Under the pieces are notes generated by a model. It was not told where the DNA came from. It saw nothing but the letters and a program-made list of their open reading frames with translations, and did no database searches. This document shows positions 22,809 through 31,844 of a DNA stretch of 64,000 nucleotides, piece by piece (the first letter of the stretch is position 1; every line of letters starts with the position of its first letter). The position numbers were made by a program, and so were the translations under genes. This stretch comes from Moniliella sp. 'wahieum' (taxonomy: Eukaryota > Basidiomycota > Moniliellomycetes > Moniliellales > Moniliellaceae). The stretch is from the NCBI GenBank assembly GCA_003971905.1, contig RSEE01000058.1:186001-250000 (forward strand), given 5' to 3'.

Positions 22809-23716
22809 CCAACGCCAAGTGGGACGCGAGGCCGCGGAATGGCGCTTGCGGGCGGAATGGCAATTCGAGGGAATGGACTGGCCAGTCCAGCCTGGACTTG
22901 AGGCTGTTCTTCATGTGCGGCAGCACGTGATGCGTTCCCACACTCCGTCGTGGAAGCCGCCGCTGTAGCAGGCTGGAGAGCTCGCGTGCAATGCAAATCA
23001 ACTCCCATGCTACAGGCTTGCAATAGGTTAAACGTTAAGCTTTAAGGACCTGTGTGCACCGCAAGAGGAAAGGAAAGAGTCAACGAAAGCGTTTTGGTCC
23101 CTGGCGAAAGAAGGATGGAGGGGAACGAGGCGGGCTGCTATCTGGATTCAGGGCACACGCTCATGTGAGCTGCCGTACACGCACAATTCCACGGGGATTC
23201 TATATGCCTACTGTGGTTGCTACCTACACGTTGTGCTGCACTCGTCCCACGACCAAAAAGGCTGGCGCCGCTGCCGTCGACTGTGCTGCTCATGACGAAT
23301 GAGTACTGAGTTTGGACCGTCAGCCGTTGGCCCCATAGATACCTGGTCAATGTAGTTAGTCCAGCCCAAGTTGGGAGTGCTCGGGAGGACCCAAGGCAGG
23401 AGGAGGGGCATGATGCGTGAAGTTCGGCCTGTGCTGGGAGGGGCTGTGGCAGATTGCATGTGTACAGCAGGGGGGGGGAAAGGTTGAACGTTGGCGGATG
23501 GAGGAAGGGGGGAGCTGTGTGGTTGATGGCGGTGTGGGAGGTTGCGAGAAAGAGAGAGAGGAGGCTCAGTTGGCCACGTGCTGTGTGCGAGTGTTGGGAT
23601 GCGAGTGCGCCAGGGCTGGCCAGCGCCTGCCAGCGCCCGCTCAGGAATTGAAATGTAGAGGCTGGCATCCCCGGTGCAAGGGGGCGCGCAGAGGGTGAGC
23701 GGCGAGCGGTGCCTAG

Positions 23717-23730
23717 GGTGACCGGTGACT
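23717..23730. repeat. GGTGACC heptamer pair
   Basis: GGTGACC followed by GGTGACT, period 7. The unit is the odd palindrome GGT-G-ACC. Confidence 0.6.
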
Positions 23731-24132
23731 AGCTACTAAAACCTTAGTGGGTGCTACGCTAGACTCGCTGGGATGTGGCGGGGGCCCAGCCAGTGGCGGT
23801 GGGCTTTGCTGGGTTGCCCAACCCATCTACGCTCTGGGCGCGGGTGGGCGGGTGCCCCCCTGGCGCGGTGCGTGCGCGAGGAATTCGATTGGTTCGGGGT
23901 TGGCGTGTGGGTTGTGGAGAAGACGGAGGTGTGCTACGCTTTCAGTTGCAACTTGACTAGCTTGACTAGCTTCAGCGGGCGTATTCATATCCTATCTTTG
24001 TCTCAGCCCGACATCCCGAACACGCGCGATAAGGGCTGGGCAGGCACGAGCGCAGAGCAGGAGATTTCCGAAGCCAGCCACCGGAAAAACAGCAGGCGGG
24101 CTGGGCGATGATCGATCGATGAGAGCGGGAGG

Positions 24133-24153
24133 CCTGAGGCCTGAGGCTCAGGA
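24133..24153. repeat. CCTGAGG heptamer array
   Basis: Two exact CCTGAGG units followed by the inverted CTCAGGA, period 7. The unit is an odd palindrome. Confidence 0.7.
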
Positions 24154-24775
24154 GACTGGTTGCCTGGCCAGGAAGATCGAGGCGGCGCGCACCACGCCGC
24201 ACCTGGCAGCATCCCCCCTGTGTCCCGCTCGTTCGTCCGCCTACGCCGCCAGCAACCCAGCACCCAGCAGCGAGCCAACTCGAGCTGAGAAGGGCAGAAC
24301 AAATCCGGTGGGGCTTGGAGCGTTGGCCTTTGGCACTGTCTCGACAGCCGAGGCAGCCGGGCGCTCGGGGCCAGACCTCCTGGTCGCACGGGGGCCCAAA
24401 TGTGTTTCTCCAGCGCCTTCAGCTTCAGCTTCGGCTTCAGCTTCAGCCTGCCAGGTACGGTGGCACGGTGGCCTGTGCCATCCCGCCTCGCTGCTGCGGC
24501 TGCTCAGTGCTTTCCCCGCCATCGACACAGTTCCGCCCGTTTTCCCCGTTGCGTGCGTGGGACAGTGGGGACAGCCAACCCGACTGGCCAAACTTGCTGT
24601 GCAATTTCGCCACTCCTCCGCACGCCGCCGCCTCAGGGGACAAGACAGAGCCCAGTTGCTTGGTGAATTCCTCTTAAATCACCTCCACCACCCTCGGCCG
24701 CCCTCCTTCTTTCCGCCCTGGCCCGTCATCGACATTTTGCACATCCGCTGCAGCACGCGTTGACGCTGACGTTGC

Positions 24776-24870
24776 CGCTGTCTCTGTTGTTGCTGTTGCT
24801 GTTGCTGTTGCGATTGCACTTGCCCTTGTTGCCTCTGCCCCTGCCACTGCCCCTGCATCTGCATCTGTTG
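24776..24870 (+). repeat. GTTGCT-rich leader upstream of MEP
   Basis: Imperfect GTTGCT, CTGCCC and CATCTG repeats in the last 125 bases before the ammonium transporter ATG. On the minus strand they read as poly-Gln, but no gene is evident there. This is likely 5' UTR. Confidence 0.6.
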
Positions 24871-24901
24871 GTACCCCCCACCCTGCACCTTTCCTCCTCC
24901 A

Positions 24902-26634
24902 ATGGTGAACATTACGTGCGTACTGCTTGCTGCTTTTGCAACCCTCCGACACAGTGGGCCCTTGACTGACCCCGATCATCTACAGTTATGGGCTGCTATA
25001 TGCCCCCGATGGAACGGTCAACACGTCCCGTCTTCTCTCGGCGCAGGGAACAGACATGATTGTCACCTACGGAGACGGTCAGATTGCCGCCTATAGTCCC
25101 GGCGACATTGCCTGGGTCCTCACCTGCACTGCCCTGGTCTGGCTCATGATTCCCGGACTGGGCTATCTGTACTCCGGTCTGGCCCGGCGCAAAAATGCAC
25201 TCCACCTGCTCATGATCACCATTGTTGCGCTTGCCATCGTGACGCTGCAGTGGTTCCTGGGTGGCTACTCGCTTGTCTTTGCTCCCAAATCGTCCAACTT
25301 TTGGGGGACGTTGACCAACTTTGGGTTTATGCATGTCCTTGGAGAGCCCGTCGCTGCTGCCAACAACAAGTTGCCCAACATTGTGTTCTCCATGTACGAG
25401 GTATGTTCCCCCGCCTTTGTCTCCTAACCGTAACCTCCTTCGATGAACTGGGCTGACAAGCAGATGCAATGCAGCTCATGTTTGCCTGTCTGGTGCCGGC
25501 CATTGCGTTGGGGGCCGCCTGCGACCGGGCGCGTCTCTGGCCCTTTTCATCTTCACCTTCTTTTGGACCACATTCGTGTACGACCCGATCGCCATGTGGA
25601 TTTGGAATCCGAACGGGTGGCTGTCAAGTGGGGCATTCTGGACTACGCCGGTGGTGGTCCCGTTGAAATCAGTAGTGGAATTACGGGAACGGTCATCTCC
25701 ATCTACCTCGGTCATCGGTACGGCTACGGAACGGAAAAGTTGCTGTTTAAACCGCACAGTGTCTCCAACGTTGTCCTGGGCACGGTCCTGCTCTGGGTCG
25801 GCTGGCTCGGATTCAATGGTGGCTCCACTTTTGCTGCCAACCTACGTGCCGGCATGGCCATTGCGACGACCAACTTGGCTGGCTCGGTGGCCGGTTGACC
25901 TGGATGGTGATGGACTACCGTTTGGAACGCAAATGGTCTGTTGTTGGGTTTTGCACAGGTGCCATTGCGGGCTTGGTCGCCATCACACCAGCTGCTGGGT
26001 TTGTTGGCATACCAGCTGCACTGTTGATTGGCGTCGTGGCTGCGTTTTGCTGCAACTTGTGCACCGGGCTGAAAATCTGGTTCGGGTGGACGATGCGATG
26101 GATGTGTTTGCCGTCCATGCCTTGGCCGGCGTGATTGGCCTGCTTCTCACAGGCATCTTTGCCCAAAAGAGCGTGGCTAACAATGATGGTTACCTTGCCA
26201 TCAAGGGCGGTTGGCTCGATGGCCACTTTGTCCAGCTGCCATTGCAACTGGCCTGGTGCGCTGTCACCATCTGCTGGAACGTCGTCGTCACGTTCCTTCT
26301 CCTCTTTGTGATTGACCACACCCCCTACATTGGCCCTTTCCGTCCCTCGGAGCTGGGCGAGATTGTGGGCATGGATGTGGACCAATGCGGTGAGGCAGCG
26401 TACGACTTTGACGAGGCACTGGAGACTGAGCTCGGGCACCGCATTAGTCGGATCGAGTCGCGTGCTCCTCGGGATGTGGAGAAGTCAGCCGGGAGCGAGG
26501 GGACCGAACCGGATCGCAAGCAACCGCCTGCCTCTGTTCGTACCTACCACACCGACGTACCCCCAACCCACTCAGCGTCCAAGCCCCTTCGACAGATGCG
26601 ACTGAGATTCACCCCTCAATCTCAAGACGCCTGA
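24902..26634 (+). CDS. MEP: Ammonium transporter (Mep/Amt)
   Basis: Plasma-membrane ammonium permease with 11 expected membrane helices. Exon 1 encodes only MVNIT. After intron 24916-24985 comes YGLLYAPDGTVNTSRLLSAQ, then GDIAWVLTCTALVWLMIPGL and YLYSGLARRKNALHLLMITI. Intron 25401-25474 leads to LMFACLVPAIALGAACDRAR. Later blocks are LDYAGGGPVEISSGITG, LLWVGWLGFNGGSTFAANL, AITPAAGFVGIPAALLIGV, DDAMDVFAVHALAGVIGLL and the tail SELGEIVGMDVDQCGEAAYD. The second pore His (AVHALAG) is present. The first twin-His position is Glu (GPVEIS), as known for yeast Mep1/Mep3 and unlike Mep2. Missing bases near 25545, 25627, 25895 and 26088 break the frame, two of them in T or G runs. Length is about 500 residues, normal for fungi. 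Confidence 0.95.
24916..24985 (+). other. Intron 1 of MEP
   Basis: It opens GTGCGT and ends CTACAG. Splicing joins MVNIT to YGLLYAPDG. Confidence 0.85.
25401..25474 (+). other. Intron 2 of MEP
   Basis: It opens GTATGT. The acceptor at ATGCAG gives FSMYE-LMFACLVPA, the same length as homologues. The alternative acceptor 14 bases earlier would break the frame. Confidence 0.8.
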
Positions 26635-26658
26635 GCCCTGAGCCCTGAGCCTTCAGCC
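26631..26658. repeat. CTGAGCC heptamer array at MEP stop
   Basis: Three CTGAGCC units plus TTCAGCC, period 7. The first copy overlaps the TGA stop codon of the ammonium transporter. Confidence 0.85.
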
Positions 26659-27560
26659 TGAAGTTCACGGCTCTCCTTTCTTTTTCCTCTACTGAGCTTC
26701 ACGGATCTTCCTGCCTGCCTTCTTCCTTGTTGCTTCTTACCTTACGACCTTTGTGCTTGATTCCCCCTCCCCCCCCTCTTTCCGCTTTCTCTTTTGTCTT
26801 TCTTCTGCTTACTCCTGTGTACTTGGGTCTACTTGGGTCGGGCCCACTTCACCCCCGCGCCTCTCTCTTGCGTCTGTTCAATGCCCCCTCAACATTGAGT
26901 TGGACGTTCAGCCCAGCCCAGCCCCCGATCCTACCCGATCCTACCCGATCCTGCCCGGTCCTATACCGGTCCTCACAACCCCATCCAACCCATTCCGGTC
27001 CTATCCTATCCATGCCAATCCAATCCGATCCAAGCCAATCTACCTCAGCCTCCAACCCTCTCCCAGCCAACCCAAGCCAACCCCCTCCACTTTTCGGGCC
27101 GCTATTTAATCACGCATTTTGCTCTGTTCCTTCTGTGTGTGCCTTGCGGGTGGGTGCGATGCGAATGCGCACCTCCCACTTTTCAGATGGGCCAACTAGG
27201 TGTGCCGTTCGTGGAGGAAAGTGCTGAGGCTGTTCGGTTGCTCCCTCCCTGTTGCTGGTAGACATGTGTAGAGGGAGGCCGCGTACGCTGGGACGGGTGG
27301 GATTTGGCTCGGGGGCAGTGTACTTGCTGTGTGCTGGGGGCGGGAGTTAAGCTTTAAGGCAAAGGACTGAGTCTCAGTACTGACTGGAGGACCGGAGGGC
27401 GGAGTAGCATGGAGTGAAATTTCAATGGCTATTCCGGGCGGGGCCACCTACAATTCCGCCGGCGCACGCGTCGTCAGTCGCTCGGCCCCAGCGGCATCCC
27501 CTAGGCCCAGGCCCAACTGCCACCTGCACCGCTACCACCTTTCCCCCCGCCTTCTGCACC
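26635..27560. other. MEP 3' flank and PRE2 promoter
   Basis: This region is non-coding as far as I can tell. It contains a pyrimidine-rich part (26660-26800), imperfect CCCGATCCTA and AATCC repeats at 26930-27060, and the 14-mer GTTAAGCTTTAAGG at 27346-27359, which also occurs at 23034-23047. Confidence 0.4.
26926..27060. repeat. Imperfect GATCC/AATCC repeats
   Basis: Ten-base units such as GATCCTACCC in tandem, then CCAATCC/CCGATCC-type repeats. They lie in the PRE2 upstream region. Confidence 0.65.
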
Positions 27561-28543
27561 ATGTTGTCCGTGCTCAAGCAGCTCAACGGCCCCGCCCGCT
27601 CCACCAGCGCAGACGCCATCCAGGCCCCCTCACTGGCATCGACTCCTTCTCCTGCCCTCCCACGACCCGGCTGGCTTCCTCGCCGACTACACTGACAACG
27701 ATTCCTCCAACCCCAATGCCCGTATCAAGCTCGCTCACGGCACCACCACCCTCGCCTTCCGCTTCCAGGGCGGCATCATCGTTGCGGTCGACTCGCGTGC
27801 CACAGCTGGATCGTACGTTCTTCCCCCTCCGTTTTGCTGCGCTCGGTAGCAACCGCCTCCCCCCCCCCCCGCCTGCTGACAAGGAATCGAATCTGGTGGC
27901 TTGGATGGACAGGTACGTGGCTTCAGGCACGGTCAAGAAGGTGATCGAGATCAACCCTTACCTCCTGGGCACAATGGCGGGTGGTGCGGCCGACTGCTTT
28001 TACTGGGAGACCAAGTTGGGCGTGCAGTGCCGGTTGCACGAGCTGCGCAACGGCGAGGATCTCGGTGGCGGCCGCATCCAAGTACCTGAGCAACTGGTGT
28101 ATGGGTACAAGGGTATGGGTCTTTCGATGGGCACGATGATTTGTGGGTGGGACAAGACGGGTCCGGCTCTGTTTTACGTGGACTCGGATGGATCGCGGTT
28201 GAAGGGAGACTTGTTCTCCGTCGGGTCCGGATCGACGTTTGCCTATGGCGTACTGGACCAAGGGTACCGTTGGGACTTGACTGATGCCGAGGCCCAGGAG
28301 CTCGGACGGCGGTCGATTTATGCGGCCACGCATCGGGATGCGTATTCCGGCAACTCGATCAACCTCTACCATGTGCGCGAGAATGGGTGGGAGTTTATCA
28401 ACAACTACATTGTCCAGGACTTGCACTACAATGGTGCCGGCTCGGCGCTCGGCTCGGACGGAAAGCCATATGGTTACGAGGTGGTCAACGAGGGAAAGAC
28501 GAGCTCCCTGGCTCCTGAACAGGCCGCCGAAACGGCTGCCTAA
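27561..28543 (+). CDS. PRE2: Proteasome subunit beta5 (PRE2)
   Basis: Catalytic 20S core subunit with chymotrypsin-like activity, made as a proprotein. The start [18 protein letters not shown] leads into a propeptide that ends IKLAHG, and TTTLAFRF begins the mature chain, so the catalytic Thr1 is in place. Next are [20 protein letters not shown] with Asp17 and the [20 protein letters not shown] block with Lys33 and Gly47 regions. Then come [60 protein letters not shown] and [20 protein letters not shown]. Intron 27813-27912 splits TAGS-YVASG. Two missing bases in the propeptide (about 27631 and 27649) and one region near 28060 break the frame. About 290 residues, standard length. Confidence 0.96.
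27813..27912 (+). other. 100-bp intron in PRE2
   Basis: It opens GTACGT, contains a C-run of ten and ends GGACAG. Splicing gives [15 protein letters not shown]. Confidence 0.9.
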
Positions 28544-29093
28544 ACGTGCCAAATTCAAGTCCCCCTGTGAAGAAGGCTGGTGAGGTGGGTGTGTGGCTGG
28601 GGTGCATCCGCAGTAGATAGCGGCGTGGCATGGCGTGGTGTTGGCAGTCGGGGAAAGGTGAGAGCATAGAAGGGAACGTAGACGGGCGGAAAGGACATGG
28701 GTTTGGCATCCGTGGCTGGCGGTGAACGGCTTGAAGCGTGAAGCTTGATTGCTAGTGCAAGAGGGGGGGATGTCAGAGGCCAGTGATTAATGGTTACCGG
28801 TTACCGGTTAACGGTTAACGGTTAACGAAACGGCCGGCACAGCAGGGCGGAATCGACGGCGATCCTAGGCAGATCCACTGCGCGTTGCGCGCGTTACAAC
28901 GTAGAAATTCCTGCCCAGGCCAGAGTACCCAGTTAGTGAGTGGGCTAATGCGGCGCTGTCGCTTCCTTCTTGGAGCTTCTCCACCACCTGCCTACCTCCA
29001 CCTCTCCCTGCCACCCTCCCTGTCACCTCTCCCTGCCACCTCTCCCTCACCGCGATCCTTCTCAACCCTCTCTTCTTTCGCTAGCCCGGACCT
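28544..29093. other. PRE2 3' flank, kinase promoter
   Basis: I see no gene here. It contains the GGTTACC/GGTTAAC array at 28792-28826. The last 120 bases before 29094 are pyrimidine-rich (CTCCCTGCCACC-like repeats). Confidence 0.4.
28792..28826. repeat. GGTTACC/GGTTAAC heptamer array
   Basis: Five tandem 7-bp units: two GGTTACC then three GGTTAAC. GGTTACC is an odd palindrome. A five-unit array of the same motif lies in the MGR2 intron at 48694-48728. Confidence 0.9.
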
Positions 29094-31182
29094 ATGGCAG
29101 AGCCTAGCGTTCCCACGTCTCCCGAACCGGGCCCCACCAATGGTGCACCAACTGCTTCTCCCCGTGCGGCCGAGGAAGCAGCCCTGCACTCTCTCCCAGT
29201 GCGGGTGGATGGAAAAGCGGCTCAACTCGTGATGGACGACGAACTGCTGTACGTCTTTCGCGGCGCGCCGAGCGTTGCTTCCAAGCTCACATGGACTCGT
29301 ACGTCTCCCCCCCCCCCCCCCTCCCCCCTACGGCGCAACGAGGTGCGCAAGCTTCCCCACCGAATCACTAACGTTCCTCTAGCCTCGCTGCTGGACCAAG
29401 TTGCCATTGCCGTGCCGCACTTTTTGGTGCTCAACACATCAGTCGTAGACGATGTGGATGGGGCGACGCTGTTGATCCGTACCCTGGCCCCACGCCCAGG
29501 GAGCAAAAAGTGACCACGTGGTTGAAACAGCGTGTGCTGGCTGCGCCTCGGCCTGCGTCGAGTGGCGCGCCTTCCCACGTGCTCTGGACGGGGGACGAAA
29601 GGGTACGCCAGTTGTTGACTGGACCGTTTGCTAAGCTGCGTCTGGTCACCATCGAGGCACGCGTGGCCCCCAGTGACGTGGAGGCCGCCAAGCAGTTTTC
29701 TACCACGTGTTTTGCTCGCGCCTATGTCTCGCCCGTGACGGGCCAACGGATTCAGCCGTACCGCAAACTTCGCGTGCTGATCAACCCCCATGGCGGGCCG
29801 GGCAAGGCACGCCAAGAATGGCAGGGCAAAGTACGTCCCATCCTGGAAGCGGCCGGGTGCCAAGTGACCACGACGATCACTACCCATCGCAATCACGGGC
29901 TGGAAATTGTCATGTCGGAAAAAGAGTTGGGGACAAGTACGATGCGTTGCTGAGTGTGTCGGGGGACGGGATGATGCATGAGATCTTGAATGGCCTGGCG
30001 GCACGGGAGGACGGGAAGATGTGCTGAACAAGATTGCTGTGGTGCCCATTCCGACGGGCAGTGGGAACGCTGCGAGTGTCAGCTTGCTCGGGCCCGTGCA
30101 GGGCTTCAACTTGGCCCAGGCGGCATTGAATGCGATCAAAGGTCATTGGCTCGATATGGAAATTTGCGTCGTGACGCAACCCGTCCAGGCGGCCAAGACG
30201 TCCGCCCACCTGCAATCCATGCTCGACCTGGTTCGCTCCGCACAGGGACCCAACGGCGCCCGCCGCGTCGAGCAGGACGAAAAGAACGGATTCGTACGCT
30301 ACTACTCGTTCCTCTCCCAGGCTGTCGGCTTGATGGCCGACCTGGACATTGGAACGGAACATCTTCGCTTGTTGGGGGACACGCGCTTCGTCTATGGCTA
30401 CTTGCAAGGGCTCGTGCTCAATGGCCGTACCCCCGTCACGGTCGATGTCAAAATGGGAGCGAGCGGGACGGTGAATCGGGCCGAGATGCGAAAGCGGGTG
30501 CAAGAGCACCAGACCGCTTCGTCGCATCAGCACCAGCCTTGGCCGGAACTGGAGGAGGAAAATGAAATGGAACGACGAAGGGGTACTTCGGACCCTGTTC
30601 CTTCCTCCGCCAAGGGCATGCTCCACTTGGACCATGGCACGGTCCTAGACGCCCTGGGGGACGACGCACTACCTTCGCTCGACCTGGCTGACCCGTCTTG
30701 GTCCCCATCGCAAACGTTTTTGGCTGGGTCGGCGCAGAAGGCCGCAGGGCCGGCGCAGCACCAGGATGGGCTCGACTGCGCAAACCTATCTCGAGCTTGT
30801 ATGCGGGCAAACTTCCGTATGTGGGACGGGACCTGCTGCAGTTCCCCTATGCGGTGGCAGGGGACCACTTGCTGGATGTGGCGCGCGCTGATGCTGCACG
30901 AGGGCGGGCGGATGGGCAAGGTGCGGGCGATCAACGGGGCAGAGACGGGGGAGGTGGTGTACGATAAGAGCTTGGCCTATGCCAAGGTACAAGCACTCCG
31001 CGTCACACCCACCTTGCCCGCGGGCCACACCAAGTTGAAACGCTGGGATCATCTCGATTGATGGAGAACGCGTGCCCTATGCGCCGTTCCAGGTGGAGGT
31101 GGCCAAAGATACCCAGCTGCGCACCCTGTCGCTCTACGGCAACTTTTTCATGGAGCACCACTACCCGGCGCAGGACGCGTGA
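29094..31182 (+). CDS. Sphingoid long-chain base kinase
   Basis: Lipid kinase of the LCB4/LCB5 and sphingosine kinase family (diacylglycerol-kinase catalytic fold). It phosphorylates sphingoid bases. Motifs in order are LRVLINPHGGPGKARQEW (C1), LLSVSGDGMMHEILNGLA (C2, nucleotide binding) and VVPIPTGSGNAASVSLLGP (C3). These are followed by RYYSFLSQAVGLMADLDIGT and LRLLGDTRFVYGYLQGLVLN. The C-terminal part ends IDGERVPYAPFQVEVAKDTQ and FFMEHHYPAQDA, the expected conserved end. The N-terminus MAEPSVPTSPEPGPTN is Pro/Ser-rich and precedes intron 29299-29382. A spacer with Glu- and Gln-rich sequence (QPWPELEEENEMERR) sits between C3 and the last block. At least four frame breaks are present. Identity is sure. 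Which of the two yeast paralogues it matches cannot be told. Confidence 0.92.
29299..29382 (+). other. 84-bp intron in LCB kinase
   Basis: It opens GTACGT, has a clear CACTAAC branch site near 29366, and ends CTCTAG. Splicing joins KLTWT to PSLLDQVAIAVPH. Confidence 0.9.
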
Positions 31183-31844
31183 GACGACGCATCCTATCCT
31201 GCTATCCCTCTATCCAGAATGGGCGTCCAGTGGGGCGGATGGACAAGGACGATTGAATGCACATTATGCAGCACGCATCCTTGGGTCGCTGGGCGGGGGG
31301 GGTTAGTCAAACCGTGACTGGGAGATGGCCGGGCAGAGCGGGTGGTTGTACTTCATGGCCCGCGGCCTAGGACGAATGGAGCAAGGGAGGGATGGAGCGT
31401 CAACATTCAATGACGGATGGTGGGCCGCGCGCAGCAGCACCAAAAAAGTATTTTGTGCCGGCAGGAGCTGCCATCCAGCGCGTGTGGCGCACAGCGGCGC
31501 CCTGCCTGGGAGCACATGCCGATCCCTGATCGTCGATCAGATGGATCAATATCAATGCCAATATGAAGAGTCCCCATAGCGCCTCGAGGATGGGCGTGGA
31601 TTGGATGGGGTTCGATTGAGTTGCAGGGCACCGATCCACCCCACTCGGCCCCACCTGGGGCGGCAGGCAGCGCATTCCTTCCCATGCGCGCCTTGGTCCC
31701 GTTGGGGTTGCGCGCGCGCCGGGGCTGTTGGGCCCCCCCCCCCTGCGCCGTTCCCGTTGGGGCGCCGCGCGGCCAGGCCGACTGACGACCGCATCCACTG
31801 TGCTTCCCGCGCTGTCCTCCTCCTCCCCCCCCTCCTCCTCCACC
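31183..31844. other. Intergenic, promoter of coiled-coil gene
   Basis: No gene is seen. It contains G-runs and C-runs and a CT-rich segment just before the ATG at 31845, in CACC context. Confidence 0.4.

Larger units (their letters stand above)
22809..24901. promoter_or_regulatory. Divergent 2.1-kb intergenic region
   Basis: This region lies between HEATR6-like (leftward) and the ammonium transporter (rightward). No frame has family content. It holds GATAAG at 24028-24033 and AGATAG on the minus strand at 23992-23997. These match the HGATAR core of fungal nitrogen GATA factors, plausible for an ammonium transporter but unproven. It also holds heptamer arrays at 23717-23730 and 24133-24153 and a CTG/GTTGCT-rich leader at 24780-24860. 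Confidence 0.45.

Noticed and set aside
24902-26634. Programmed ribosomal frameshifting to explain the many frame changes
   Set aside because: Breaks occur in nearly every gene, several times per gene, without slippery sites and mostly as lost bases. Sequence error is far simpler.
13580-26634. Purine and ammonium nitrogen gene cluster (XDH plus MEP)
   Set aside because: The two genes are 6.6 kb apart and separated by a gag-like gene and a HEAT-repeat gene. No urate oxidase, permease or regulator is present.
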